A stretch of 64,000 bases of DNA from Pseudonocardia sp. 73-21 (GCF_001899645.1 NZ_MKVV01000044.1:62258-126257), one strand, 5' to 3'; shown: positions 46,494 through 56,447, counted from the stretch's first letter. The notes: generated by a model from the sequence alone, not told the origin. Numbers and translations are program-made.

Positions 46494-48605
46494 TCACACG
46501 AACGACGGGGACACGGTTTCCAGCCCGGACGCCGACACCTGCACGCGCACCGACCGCAGCCGGAAGCTCCCAGCGATGCCGAGCTGGTCGTCGAGCTCGT
46601 AGCGGACGAGGTCGCCGGCGTCGTAGGCGGAGATGTCGGCGTCGGGGGTGACCCGCACGTCCGGGCCCGGCACGAACAGCGCGTCGCCGCGCGCGGCCAG
46701 CAGACCGGCGACGTGCCCGTCGAGGGTGGGCTGCTCCGACACCGAGTCCCAGGTGGCGGTCACCCCGGACGCCCCGTACTGGGCGAGCAGCTCCGCGTTG
46801 GTCGCCGACCCGTACAGGGCGCCCGCATCGCTGGTGGAGGTGCCGGTGCCGAACGCGACCGTGGCGACGTCCTCGGCGGCGACGGAGAACATCGTCGACG
46901 CGGTGGTGATGTTGCGGCTGTCGAACACGATGGCGTCCTCGCCGGCGGAGCGGTCGACGCCGCGCTGCGGGAACCACAGCTGCAGCCGGCGCGACGCCGG
47001 GTCGACGTCGATGTCGAACCCGGACAGGCGTTGCCCCATCTCCTGGACGCGCTGCAGCACCTTGTGCAGCTCCGTCTTGAGGTAGGTGGCGTCCCGCAGC
47101 ACCCCGGACGTCCCGACCGTGGATGTGTCGATGCCGAAGTCGCCGTAGGGGCGGGCACGCCAGTGCTCGACGAGCGCCTTCACGATCGCGAACTGGTCAA
47201 CCTGGGAGAACACGAGGTCGGAGTAGACGACCATGCGGGCGAGGTAGGCGAGCAGCCCGTCCGCGTTGAGCGTGAGTTGTTCGCCCTGGCGGCGGCCGGC
47301 GGTGAGCGGGCCCGCGAACACGATCTGCCCGTCGCGGAGCAGCCATAGTTCGGTGGCGAGCGCGGCGGGCCCGCGGAGCCGCTGCAGCACCGCCTCCGAC
47401 ACCGTGGACAGTGCGCAGGTGAGGGTGAGGGTCTGCGGCTTGGACAGCTCGGTGGTCCAGTCCAGTGAGGTCCACAGGATGGGGTCGACCACCAGGAATG
47501 TGGGCGGGCCGGCGGCGGCGGGGACGCGGGCGATGACGAGGAGTTCGTAGTCGGGGCCGGGGCGCAGCGGCAGCAACGTCGAGGGGAACACGTCGATGAC
47601 CGCGGCCGCGTCACTGGCGCTGGCGGTGTCGGTGGCGGGCAGGAACGCGGTGTCCCCGGCGCTGGCCGTGTCGCTCGCGGTGGCGGTGTCGGCGATCGGG
47701 GCGGTGGTGTCCCCGAGAGCCACGGTGTCGGCGGCGGTGGCGGTGTCGGCGATCGTGACCAGGTCGGTTACCGAGGTGATGGCGTCGGTGCCGGTGGCGG
47801 TGTCGGCGCTCGGCGTGAGGTCCGCGTCGAGGGTCGTGACCGCGTCAGCGGCGGTCGCGGTGTCGGTGATCGTGGCGAGGACGTCGGTGACCGCCACCGT
47901 GTCGGACGCGGCGGCGGTGTCGTCGACGGTGATGTCGCCGCCGCCGATGAGCAGCACCGAGTAGGCGGCGGTCTGCTGGCTGGTGGTGTCGGTCTGGTTG
48001 ATGGTGCCGGTCGACCCGGCCGACGCGAGGACCCCGTAGCAGTAGGGCTGTATCGCGGCCGTGGACACCACGAACGTGATGCCGGTGCCCGACCCGGACG
48101 CGGACGGGGACCCGCCGGAGCCGACGGTGCCGTTGCCGATGTACAGCTCACCCGCGCCCGCCGCGGTCAGGGTGGGGTAGAGCACCCCGGTCGCCGCCGC
48201 GTTGGTCTGCTGCCCGGTGACATCAACAGTCCAGGTGGTGGCCGCGCCGGCGCCGGTCGTCCACTCCCCGAGCGGCACGAACCCGCAGTAAATGCCGGAA
48301 TTGCTGGCGGAGAACGTCGCGGTCTGGGTCTGCGCGGTCGACTGGACGCTGGTGACCTTGCCGACCCATATCTGCAGGTAGCCCGCCCCGCCGGGCACAC
48401 CCGACCCGTAGGAGTAGCCGGTCCCGGCCTCGGTCCAGGTGAACCCGGTCCCCGTAATCCCGGTGACCTTGACCGTGGCGGACGCGGTGAACGTGCACAC
48501 CACGACGGCGTTGCCCAGCGCCGTCGACGCCGCCGCGAACGTGGACTGCCCGGTGTTCGCGGTGTCGGTGTAGGTCTTGGCGGTCTTCGTGATCGCCACG
48601 CGCAC
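46494..48605 (-). CDS. Large tail/baseplate protein with repeat linker
   Basis: 703 aa in three parts. Residues ~1-220 form a beta-rich lectin-like domain (TFAAASTALGNAVVVCTFTA, AGYLQIWVGKVTSVQST). Residues ~226-345 are six Asp/Thr/Ala repeats of 19-20 aa (DTATAADAVTTLDADL, DTATASDTASAGDTAFL). The C-terminal ~350 residues match the Gp37-like siphovirus tail protein (DYELLVIARVPAAAGPPTFL, FDIDVDPASRRLQLWFPQRG, YELDDQLGIAGSFRLRSV). A probable tail-tip hub with an added binding module. Confidence 0.82.
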   Translation of the reverse strand: MRVAITKTAKTYTDTANTGQSTFAAASTALGNAVVVCTFTASATVKVTGITGTGFTWTEAGTGYSYGSGVPGGAGYLQIWVGKVTSVQSTAQTQTATFSASNSGIYCGFVPLGEWTTGAGAATTWTVDVTGQQTNAAATGVLYPTLTAAGAGELYIGNGTVGSGGSPSASGSGTGITFVVSTAAIQPYCYGVLASAGSTGTINQTDTTSQQTAAYSVLLIGGGDITVDDTAAASDTVAVTDVLATITDTATAADAVTTLDADLTPSADTATGTDAITSVTDLVTIADTATAADTVALGDTTAPIADTATASDTASAGDTAFLPATDTASASDAAAVIDVFPSTLLPLRPGPDYELLVIARVPAAAGPPTFLVVDPILWTSLDWTTELSKPQTLTLTCALSTVSEAVLQRLRGPAALATELWLLRDGQIVFAGPLTAGRRQGEQLTLNADGLLAYLARMVVYSDLVFSQVDQFAIVKALVEHWRARPYGDFGIDTSTVGTSGVLRDATYLKTELHKVLQRVQEMGQRLSGFDIDVDPASRRLQLWFPQRGVDRSAGEDAIVFDSRNITTASTMFSVAAEDVATVAFGTGTSTSDAGALYGSATNAELLAQYGASGVTATWDSVSEQPTLDGHVAGLLAARGDALFVPGPDVRVTPDADISAYDAGDLVRYELDDQLGIAGSFRLRSVRVQVSASGLETVSPSFV

Positions 48606-48664
48606 ACCTCCGACTCACAGGGGAAAGGAACGTCGAACCCGGGCAGTGCCCGGGGAAGGGGAGG

Positions 48665-49195
48665 TCAGGCCAGCGTGATGGTCGCGGTGATCACGCGGCT
48701 GATGCTCGAGGTCTTCACCCCGATCGCCTGCGTCTTGCGGTTCAGCATCCGCCCGGTCGCCGCGGTCGCCGAGTTGAAGATCCCCACCTCCTGCCAGTCG
48801 AAGTTGGCCTCCGCCGTCCCGAACGTCGACCGGAACGTGATCACGTTCGACGCGGAGGTGACGCCGTCGGTGTGCAGCGGATAGGTGGCGTCCATGCCCT
48901 TGCGGAGCTTGTTCGTCGCCGCCTGCAGATCGGTCTGGGTCGCCGCGGCCGCCGTCGTCGAGTCGCCCGCCCCGATCGCGGCGTTGGCGTTGTTGAAGTA
49001 GGTCAGCGCCCCACCCGCCGCCCCGGAGCCGTTCCCGATGAGGGACTGGAAGATGCAGGACATCCCGCCGTACATCAGCAGGTTCTCGAACTCGCACCGG
49101 TCGAGCGGGGTGTCGCCGGGGGCGACGTCACCCGCGAACGACTCGACCTCGAACACGCAGCGCCACAGGCCCCGCTCACGCACGACAGCAGACAT
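48665..49195 (-). CDS. Phage tail-associated protein
   Basis: 176 aa starting at ATG (MSAVVRERGLWRCVFEVESF). Later segments include LMYGGMSCIFQSLIGNGSGA, FNNANAAIGAGDSTTAAAAT and FRSTFGTAEANFDWQEVGIF. The pattern of a small virion protein that bears conserved FDWxExGIFN is common in siphophage tail-fiber gene sets. Precise role unknown. Confidence 0.7.
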   Translation of the reverse strand: MSAVVRERGLWRCVFEVESFAGDVAPGDTPLDRCEFENLLMYGGMSCIFQSLIGNGSGAAGGALTYFNNANAAIGAGDSTTAAAATQTDLQAATNKLRKGMDATYPLHTDGVTSASNVITFRSTFGTAEANFDWQEVGIFNSATAATGRMLNRKTQAIGVKTSSISRVITATITLA

Positions 49196-49223
49196 CAACC
49201 CACACCTTCCGAAGAGGACAGCA

Positions 49224-50864
49224 TCAGCCCGGCCAGGTGGACCGGAACTCGATCGAGCACACCGCCGCGGCCCCGGCCGGCTCGACCTCGAACATCAGCT
49301 CGTTGAGGCCCGGCGCCAACGCCAGCGGCAGCCGCGGCGGCTGCCACGCCCCGTACTTGCTGGTGCCGTCGACCGTCACCGGCGACACCGGCGCCCCCGT
49401 GACCCGGGCCTGCATGTCCCCGACCAGCGACGCACCCACCCCCAGCGCGGCGGCCACATCGAACCGGGCGCCCGTCGTGACGTTCGTCAGCACCACACGG
49501 GTCGCCGCCGGACCCGACACAGGCCCCGCGACCCGGATGATCGGGTACGCCCACCCCGAGCCGGCGTTGACCGCGGTCGCCAGCACCGGCGACTCCCGCA
49601 CCGCAGTCACCGGCACCGACAGCGTCGACACCGCTGCCGCGTAGTGCCGCGGATCCGCCGCCCGCAGCGTGAACGCCTGCTGGTGCAGCAGCACCTGCAG
49701 CGGGTCCAGGCCCCGGACCAGGTTCGTCGGCCGGCAGTACACGCTCTTGAGCGGCTGCCCGGGGAGCCGGTAGATCAGCTCCCAGTCCTGGTCACGCTGC
49801 GGGACCAGTGCCCGCAGCAGCGTCGCCGCCCGCTCCTCGATCTGTGCGCGGTCCCCCGACCAGTTGCACTTCACCAGGATCTGCCGGGCCGCGGCGAGGT
49901 CGACCCCGCGCAGCGCGCCGTCCCCGCGCGGGAGGTCGTCGTCGGATGTGCGGACCTCCCACCCCTCCAGGCCCTCGACGGACTCGATCAGGTAGTCGGT
50001 GCCCGCACCGATCAGCAGCCCCGACCAGCCACCCAACCGCATCTGGTAGTCGCTGGGCCCGATCCGGGCCCGCACCCCGATCCCGGCGACGTACAGCGCC
50101 GGCTGCGCGGCCGACGCCAGCCGGCCGAACACCGTCAGACTGGAGCCGCGGTTTCCGCCGACGGTGTACAGCGGCGGCTGCTGCGTCGAGTACAGCTTCG
50201 CCGGGCCGGTGGTGCCGCCCTTCAGGGTGATCAGCCCGGCGATCCACCGCCTGGTCGTCGACAGCGACGCCGACAGCGAGAAGCTCCCCACGGCCGAGGT
50301 CACCAGCTGGTGCACGGTGGTGCGTGAGCGTTCCCAGTCCTGGGTGCCGCCGTCGGGGGTGACGTCCTCGAACACTTTCGCCAGGCCGCCGGAGAACCCC
50401 GACTGTGTGGTGGAGGCGTACTGGTTGGCCAGCACCGCGATCACGGTCTCGTCGGCGCGGGTCGTCGTCCCGGACGAGCCGGTGCCGGCACTGCCGGACT
50501 CACCTGAGGAGGCCACGTTGCGGTCGACCGCGGAGGCTTGGGCGATGCCCTGGTACTCCAGCATCCGCACCGTCATGCCGCGGTAGGCGTCGGCGTGCGC
50601 GGTGACGCTGGTGGTGGCCGGCGCGTTCGCGAGTCCCCAGATGGAGACCTGCAGGTCGCGGACGGCGACGTCGCGGAGGCGCGTGAACGTCGACGGCGAC
50701 AGGGAGTGGCCGATACCGAGACCGCCGGCGGTGACGACGACGACGAGCAGGTACGAGCCGGGTGTCGACGGGGCGAGGAATGTGGCCTTGACCGAGGTGG
50801 AGCCCTGGTCGCCGGGGCCCTGCTTCCTGGTCGCGTTGTACGCGGTCTGTGCTGGTGTGGCCAC
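49224..50864 (-). CDS. Phage distal tail protein with lectin-like N-terminus
   Basis: 546 aa. Residues ~1-215 are a lectin-like beta domain (TPGSYLLVVVVTAGGLGIGH, YRGMTVRMLEYQGIAQASAV, ADETVIAVLANQYASTTQSG). The rest matches the siphovirus distal tail (Dit) family: LESVEGLEGWEVRTSDDD-like region, LVKCNWSGDRAQIEERAATL, DQDWELIYRLPGQPLKSVY and the beta-rich C-terminus ending VCSIEFRSTWPG. Normal Dit proteins lack the N-terminal domain, so this is a fusion. Confidence 0.82.
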   Translation of the reverse strand: MATPAQTAYNATRKQGPGDQGSTSVKATFLAPSTPGSYLLVVVVTAGGLGIGHSLSPSTFTRLRDVAVRDLQVSIWGLANAPATTSVTAHADAYRGMTVRMLEYQGIAQASAVDRNVASSGESGSAGTGSSGTTTRADETVIAVLANQYASTTQSGFSGGLAKVFEDVTPDGGTQDWERSRTTVHQLVTSAVGSFSLSASLSTTRRWIAGLITLKGGTTGPAKLYSTQQPPLYTVGGNRGSSLTVFGRLASAAQPALYVAGIGVRARIGPSDYQMRLGGWSGLLIGAGTDYLIESVEGLEGWEVRTSDDDLPRGDGALRGVDLAAARQILVKCNWSGDRAQIEERAATLLRALVPQRDQDWELIYRLPGQPLKSVYCRPTNLVRGLDPLQVLLHQQAFTLRAADPRHYAAAVSTLSVPVTAVRESPVLATAVNAGSGWAYPIIRVAGPVSGPAATRVVLTNVTTGARFDVAAALGVGASLVGDMQARVTGAPVSPVTVDGTSKYGAWQPPRLPLALAPGLNELMFEVEPAGAAAVCSIEFRSTWPG

Positions 50865-50867
50865 GGG

Positions 50868-51290
50868 TCAGCTCGGGCGGGCGTTCGCGATGATCAGCTG
50901 CCCGATGTCGTACTGCACCGGCGTCAGGCCGGACTTCACGGTGATCGAGGAGTCGAGCAGGTTGGAGTACTGGCACACCCCGCCGGTGGACACGGTGAAC
51001 GCGCCCCAGCCGATGACGAGACCCCAGTCGCCGGTCGGGTTGGGGTGGGCGTAGGCGACACCGTTGGCCTTCGACGTCACCCCGGCGACGGTGGCCGCGG
51101 CGGGCCAGTTCGTGACGTTGTTGGTGACCGCGACGCGGCCGTAGGAGCCGCCGGACGGCTCGGTGTAGCCGGTGCCGTCGACACCGGGCAGCGCCAGCAG
51201 CGCGCCGATGTACCAGGTCGCGGGCGTGCCGGAGCCGAAGTCGGCGTCGAGCAGCGTACGCAGCCGTGGGTCGGAAGCACCAGCAGGCAT
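50868..51290 (-). CDS. Small phage tail fiber protein
   Basis: 140 aa. The common siphophage fiber pattern is visible: TWYIGALLALPGVDGTGYTE, PSGGSYGRVAVTNNVTNWPA, DWGLVIGWGAFTVSTGG and ITVKSGLTPVQYDIGQLIIA. ATG at 51290. Four bases separate it from the distal tail gene, so the two are co-transcribed. Confidence 0.8.
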   Translation of the reverse strand: MPAGASDPRLRTLLDADFGSGTPATWYIGALLALPGVDGTGYTEPSGGSYGRVAVTNNVTNWPAAATVAGVTSKANGVAYAHPNPTGDWGLVIGWGAFTVSTGGVCQYSNLLDSSITVKSGLTPVQYDIGQLIIANARPS

Positions 51291-51326
51291 GAAGCACCCC
51301 AGTCCGGGTTGTGGTGATGGGTCAGG

Positions 51327-54300
51327 TCAGGAGATGCGCAGGGCGAGCGCGGTGGCGCGCGCGGTTTCGACGGGGTTGCCGGAGCGGTCCTCGACGGTGA
51401 ACGGCCGCTGCTTGCGGATCTCCGTGGCGAGGGTTTGGATGTCGCCGCGCAGCTGTGCCACACCGGAGGCGACCGCGCTGATACCGGCCCACGCCGCGCC
51501 TTGGGCGGTGCTGGCCGAGCCGGTGCGGGCGGGGCCGAGCGCGGAGGAGATCCGCTGCGCCACACCGCCACCGGACGGCACCAGGTCGAGCCCGCGGTTG
51601 CGCGCCCACTCGGCGCCGATCTTCATCGAGCGTGGTGCGGAGTCGTCGGGCAGGAAGTACTCCAGCCCGCGCGGCCGGTCCCCGATGACCCGCCACGTGT
51701 TCGCCGGGACCCGCTGAGCGATGTCACCGCGCATCGGAGTCAGCGGCCGGACCCCACCGGCGGCGTACTGCTCGACGACCGCGCCTCGGGCGTAGGGGTG
51801 CACGATGCCGCCGGCCGCGCCGCCCGCGATCCGCTTCACCCCGGTCGCGGTCGGGACCGCGGTGGACTGGCCGGCCACGACCGTGGCGATGATCGTGGTG
51901 TATCGGGTGCGGGCGAGGTTCGCGAGCTGCGCCTCCGCCGCCCCTGCCTGGACTTGCGGGATGACCTTCGGCAGGCCGGTCGTGGCGTCGGAGCGGGCCT
52001 TCCACGCCGCGAGGATCTGGTTGGCCAGGCCCGGGTTCGAGTCCAGCGCCGGAATGCCGGTGGTGCCGTTCGCCAGGGCCTTCCACGCTGCGAGGACACC
52101 TTCGGCCTTGCCGGAGTTCGCGTCGATCGTCGGCAGACCGGTGGTGGCGTCCGAGGTGGACTTCCACAGCTGCAGCACGCCGTTCGCCGCGGCCGGGTTC
52201 GCGTTGAGCTGCGGGATCCCGGTGATGCCGTCGGCGAGCGCCTTCCACGCGGCGACCGTGGTGTTGGCCTGTGTCGGCTCCGCGCTCAGCTTCATCTGGC
52301 CGGTCGTCGAGTCGACCAGCAGCTTGAGGCCGTTCAAGCTGGTCTCGCCGGGCGCGACGTCGCCGAGGACCTTGAGTGTGCCGGTGGTCTGGTCGATCGT
52401 GTACTTCGTCGCCCCGACGGTGAGGATCGCCGGGCCGCCGTCGGCGTCGATCTTGACCGTGCCGCGGCTGCCGTCGGCGAGCTGCACGGTCTGCAGGATG
52501 TCGCCGCGCGCCGTGGTGGTCTCGGCGAGGATCGTGATGGAGCCGATGTACTTCTTGCTGGCCAGGTCCTCGACACCCTGCTTGACGCTGTCGAGCTTCG
52601 CCCGGTCGGCCTCGACGACGACGGTGACCTTGCGCCCGTCGGGGAGCGTGATGATCTCGGTGCGCAGGTTGGACATCTCGGCCGCCGTCGAGATGGCCTT
52701 CAGTCCCGCGTCGTCCAGGCCGGAGGCCAGCTGCGCGAACGCATCCCGCCCGGCCTGCGTGGACAGGTCCGCCGCCCGCAGGATCTCCGTGTTGTAGGCC
52801 TGCACCCCGGCCTCGGTGCCGCCGAGCGCCTCGGCCTGCTTCCGGGCCGCGTCCGCCTGCGACGACATCGCCGACGCCAGCGACAGGACCGCGCCCTTGT
52901 ACTCCTCGGACTTGGCGCCGCTGTTCTTCAGCGCGTCGTTGGCCGCCTTCTGCGCCTCCGCGGTGCGCTGCACCGCCTGGCTGTAGGCCAAGGCGGTGTT
53001 GATCTGCGAGTTCATCTGGTCGGCCTGGGCCTTAAGGCCCTCGGTCGTGTTCCTCAGCGCGCCAGTGAGCAGGTCCTGCTTCTGCTTGAGGTCGGCGGTG
53101 TCGCGGGCCAGTACCTGCGCAGCAGCCGCCGCCTGCGGGGAGGACTCCCCGTACGTCAAGATCGCGTCCGCCAGGTTCTGCGTGCTGACCTTCACCCGGG
53201 TCTGCGCGCCCTCCAGTGCAGGCATCGCCTGGATCAGGCTCTCGACCTTTGCCCGGAAGTTGTCCGAGGCCCGCGCGGCCTCGTCCATGGTGCCGTTGAA
53301 GTTGTTGTTGACCAGGTCGCCGTTGAAAAGGTTGTCCAGGACTCCGGTCCACCAGCCGGAGAAGCCCTCGAACTGCGCCTGGGTCTTCTTCAGCCCCGAC
53401 GCCATCGTGTCGGTCCCGGCGATCACCGACTTCGCGAAATCCTCCGACTTGTCCCGGGCCGCGTCGTAGGCGAACCCGACCGCGATCAGCGCCACCCCGA
53501 TCAGCGGCAGCGCGTTACCCAGCTTGCCCAGCGCTGTGCCGAGCCCTGTCGTTGCGGTCTGCGCCGCCCGACCCGCCGCCAGCGAGCCGGTCAGCCCGGC
53601 AGCGTAGGTGCCGATGGCCGGGGCCAGCGCGGTCAGCCTGGACGCCAGCGTCGCGAAGCTCCCCGCGATCGCCGCCGACCCGAGCGCCTTGAACGCCACC
53701 ACCGCCGCGAGCGCCAGCGCCGGCAACGGCCCGAGAGCGCCCACGACGCCGGTCACGATCCCGACCAGCGGACCCAGCGCACCCGCCGCGACCGCCGCCC
53801 CGTTCGACAGGTCCCGCAGCACCCCGCCGGCCAGGTTGCCCAGCATCGGCAGCAGCGGCGCCAGCGACTGCGCGATACCCGACACCGTCGTCGCGAAGGT
53901 CTGCAGCCCACCCGAGGTGGAGAACGACTGGATCATCTTCAGCACGCCGGTAGCCAAGGCCTCCACCCCAGGCAGCAGGGCGTCGATGGCCTGCCGCGAC
54001 TCCTTGAAGAACGCCGTGAGCGCAGACTGCCCGGTGCTCGACGACAACAGGTCAGCGAGCTTCCCCGTGACCTTGTCCAGGGTCGTGAGGAAGTCAGCGC
54101 CGCTGGCCTTCGCCGCGGTGAACACCGACCCCAGCACTGACCCGACGTTCCCCGCGATCGACCCGAGGGTCCGCAAGGTGTCGACGCCGTCCTGGATCCA
54201 CACCTTCAGCTGCCCGGACTGGCGGGCCTCGCTGATGAACGTCTGGAAGCGCTGGGTGACGTTCGTCAAGCCGGTGGCCAGGCCGGGCAGGAAGCCCGAC

Positions 54301-55445
54301 CCGACGACGGCGATGTCGCGGAACGCCCCGAGCAGGTTGTTCGCCGCCGGCGCGGCGTTGCGCAGCGCGACCCGCGTGTTGTCGAAGATCGCGTTGACGT
54401 CCTGCATGGTCTGCGACGACCGGGCGAACGCCACCACGTTCTTCGCGACACCGTTCAGCTCGGTCGCGACCCCACCGAGCCCGCTGCGCAGAATGGGCAG
54501 GTACGCCCCGCCCATCTCCTTGATCTGGGTGTTCAGGCCGGCGAACAGCTTGTCCTGCACGTCGAGCCGGACGGCCGACCACGCGTCGGAGAACCCGCGG
54601 ATCGCCTGCACCGCGGCGCGCGCGTTCGGCGACAGCGCCGCCATGGCCTCGTTGACCTTCTTGATCTGCGCCGGAGTGCCGGTCGGGCCGAGCGCGTCGT
54701 TGATGTGGGCGAACCCGACCGCGACGGTCGCCCCGACCGCGCCCAGCGCCGCGAGACCGGCCACCGCGAGCGGAGCCAGCCCCGCCAGAGACACCAAAGA
54801 CCCAGTGAGGGTGGCGATCGCGGGCACGGTCGACCCGAGCAGCGTGGGCCCGAGGAGGACGGCAGCGCCCCGCAGCGTCAGCAGCGCCTTGGCCGCCGTC
54901 GTGATGGCGCTGCTGTCGGCCTCAGCCTTGACCTTGACCGTGGTGTCGTTCGGGAGGCCGCGCAGCTCACGGCGCAGCGCCGCGACCTGCGCGAGCGCCG
55001 ACACGGCACCGGTGATGCTGATGTGGATGTTGATGGCGCCGACCTGCTCCAGGTCGCGCAACGCCCGCGCGGCGGAGCGCAGCTCGCGGGCGTTCGGCAG
55101 GTCCCCGGTCACCGAGATCCGGGCGACCGCGTTCTGCCCGTCGAGGTCCCGCAGCGCCTTCGCCGCCGCCCGCAGCGCCCGCACCTCCGCCGCACCCGGG
55201 GTGCCGGTGATCTCCACGCGGGCCCGGGCGTTGCGCCCGTCGATCTCCGCGATCGCGGCGCGGGCCCGATCGAGCTGCGCGATCACCCCCGACGACGGGG
55301 TGTTGATCGTGACTCTGGCCCGGACGTTGCGGCCGTCGATCCGGTCGAGCTCGCGGGCTAGCGCCTTCAGCTCGGCGGCGACAGCGGCGAACGTGCCCGA
55401 CGCCTGGTCGTTCGCATCGACGTTGAACGTCAGGTTCCCGGCCAT
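51327..55445 (-). CDS. Tape measure protein
   Basis: 1372 aa, the longest gene of the window. The N-terminus has repeated basic helices (IDGRNVRARVTINT, IDGRNARARVEITG, LDGQNAVARISVTG). Hydrophobic stretches (e.g. GAAVLLGPTLLGSTVPAIAT, AGLAALGAVGATVAVGFAHI, residues ~190-245) and coiled helices follow. Near the end are four about 27-residue repeats ending in TTGIPALD or TTGLPTID (~residues 1070-1170). Its length sets tail length; at 1.5 angstrom per residue, about 200 nm. It is also needed for DNA entry. ATG at 55445. Confidence 0.93.
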   Translation of the reverse strand: MAGNLTFNVDANDQASGTFAAVAAELKALARELDRIDGRNVRARVTINTPSSGVIAQLDRARAAIAEIDGRNARARVEITGTPGAAEVRALRAAAKALRDLDGQNAVARISVTGDLPNARELRSAARALRDLEQVGAINIHISITGAVSALAQVAALRRELRGLPNDTTVKVKAEADSSAITTAAKALLTLRGAAVLLGPTLLGSTVPAIATLTGSLVSLAGLAPLAVAGLAALGAVGATVAVGFAHINDALGPTGTPAQIKKVNEAMAALSPNARAAVQAIRGFSDAWSAVRLDVQDKLFAGLNTQIKEMGGAYLPILRSGLGGVATELNGVAKNVVAFARSSQTMQDVNAIFDNTRVALRNAAPAANNLLGAFRDIAVVGSGFLPGLATGLTNVTQRFQTFISEARQSGQLKVWIQDGVDTLRTLGSIAGNVGSVLGSVFTAAKASGADFLTTLDKVTGKLADLLSSSTGQSALTAFFKESRQAIDALLPGVEALATGVLKMIQSFSTSGGLQTFATTVSGIAQSLAPLLPMLGNLAGGVLRDLSNGAAVAAGALGPLVGIVTGVVGALGPLPALALAAVVAFKALGSAAIAGSFATLASRLTALAPAIGTYAAGLTGSLAAGRAAQTATTGLGTALGKLGNALPLIGVALIAVGFAYDAARDKSEDFAKSVIAGTDTMASGLKKTQAQFEGFSGWWTGVLDNLFNGDLVNNNFNGTMDEAARASDNFRAKVESLIQAMPALEGAQTRVKVSTQNLADAILTYGESSPQAAAAAQVLARDTADLKQKQDLLTGALRNTTEGLKAQADQMNSQINTALAYSQAVQRTAEAQKAANDALKNSGAKSEEYKGAVLSLASAMSSQADAARKQAEALGGTEAGVQAYNTEILRAADLSTQAGRDAFAQLASGLDDAGLKAISTAAEMSNLRTEIITLPDGRKVTVVVEADRAKLDSVKQGVEDLASKKYIGSITILAETTTARGDILQTVQLADGSRGTVKIDADGGPAILTVGATKYTIDQTTGTLKVLGDVAPGETSLNGLKLLVDSTTGQMKLSAEPTQANTTVAAWKALADGITGIPQLNANPAAANGVLQLWKSTSDATTGLPTIDANSGKAEGVLAAWKALANGTTGIPALDSNPGLANQILAAWKARSDATTGLPKVIPQVQAGAAEAQLANLARTRYTTIIATVVAGQSTAVPTATGVKRIAGGAAGGIVHPYARGAVVEQYAAGGVRPLTPMRGDIAQRVPANTWRVIGDRPRGLEYFLPDDSAPRSMKIGAEWARNRGLDLVPSGGGVAQRISSALGPARTGSASTAQGAAWAGISAVASGVAQLRGDIQTLATEIRKQRPFTVEDRSGNPVETARATALALRIS

Positions 55446-55518
55446 GGCTCAGCGCCCCCTCTCCAGTGGTCAGCGGTGAAGAAGGGGGCGGGCGAACTGG
55501 TAACTCAGAGTTCAGAGT

Positions 55519-55959
55519 TCAGGGGGTGCGGTAGAGGTCCGCGCCGGTCGGCGGCTCCCCGGGCTGCTCGTGCGCGCCCGGGAGGTTGAGCGCGGCCAGG
55601 GTCGGCGAGTACGACGGCGGCTCCGGGACGGCCACCTGCTGGCCGAGGTCCGGGGACACACCGACCGTCACGGGCGGCTCGTCCGGGATCAGCCGGATCG
55701 TCTCCGGCTCCACCGTCTCCGCGAACTCCGCCCACGACGCGCGACCACCCGACCGGCGCTGGGCCAGGAACGCCACCACGCAGAACTCCTTGATCACCGA
55801 GCTGAGCGATCGGTCCCCGGTCAGGCCAGTGGCCACCGCCTCCAGGAACGCATCGACCTTCACGCCCAGGATCTCGTCGACGAGGAAGAACTCCCCCGCC
55901 GTGATCTTCTTGGTGGCGTCGAACTCGAACCGCTGCCCCGACATCTCGAACCTGAGCAT
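55519..55959 (-). CDS. Tail assembly protein (possible chaperone)
   Basis: 146 aa starting MLRFEMSGQRFEFDATKKIT. Central part LVDEILGVKVDAFLEAVATG with LSSVIKEFCVVAFLAQRRSG, then an acidic Pro-rich tail. Its position just before the tape measure gene is that of the tail assembly chaperone. No second overlapping frame long enough for the classic programmed frameshift product is present: a shift at the C-run before the stop would add only five residues. Confidence 0.6.
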   Translation of the reverse strand: MLRFEMSGQRFEFDATKKITAGEFFLVDEILGVKVDAFLEAVATGLTGDRSLSSVIKEFCVVAFLAQRRSGGRASWAEFAETVEPETIRLIPDEPPVTVGVSPDLGQQVAVPEPPSYSPTLAALNLPGAHEQPGEPPTGADLYRTP

Positions 55960-55961
55960 CT

Positions 55962-56447
55962 CTACCCTTCGATCTCGCGGGCCACCTGATCGACCACCCG
56001 CACCAGCCGTCCCTCGAACCCGGGCTCGTGCCCGCGGAGGGTCTTGAAGAACACCTCTTGCCCCGTCTGCTGCTGCCACGGCGGACGCCCCCACGTCGGG
56101 TGCCGCCACCGGCCCATGCCGTTCAGGCCGTAGGTCAGCGACCGGCCGTACGCCGGATCCACGGCGGCCGGCTCGACCTCGAACTTCACGCCGCGCCCCG
56201 TCGCCGAGCTCGTCGTCGCCGCAGCCACCCGGGCCCGCAGACCCGAGGACGAGCCGCCGCCACGGGACGACGTCACCTCGACGCCCATCCACGCAGCCCG
56301 GGTCTCGGCGAGCGCCGACGGCGCCTCCTGGGCGAGACCCTGCACCAGCCGGCGCTGCAGGCCGCCAGACGCTGCCCGTTCGAACCGGCGCGCGGCCGCC
56401 TCGACAGCCGCCTTGCCTGACGCGCCCATGCGGAACCGGATGTCCAC
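55962..56447 (-). CDS. HK97-gp10-like minor structural protein
   Basis: 161 aa, GTG start (VDIRFRMGASGKAAVEAAAR). The C-terminal half, GRWRHPTWGRPPWQQQTGQE then VFFKTLRGHEPGFEGRLVR, matches the HK97 gp10-type fold seen in head-tail completion proteins (pattern RWRHPxxGxxxxWxxQ). Its location between tail tube and tape measure genes is unusual for that family. Function in the virion uncertain. Confidence 0.65.
   Translation of the reverse strand: MDIRFRMGASGKAAVEAAARRFERAASGGLQRRLVQGLAQEAPSALAETRAAWMGVEVTSSRGGGSSSGLRARVAAATTSSATGRGVKFEVEPAAVDPAYGRSLTYGLNGMGRWRHPTWGRPPWQQQTGQEVFFKTLRGHEPGFEGRLVRVVDQVAREIEG

Noticed and set aside
55505..55735. Programmed -1 frameshift product of the tail chaperone gene
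   Set aside because: A C-run before the stop could slip, but the shifted frame adds only five residues and the tape measure gene begins too soon for a normal extension.
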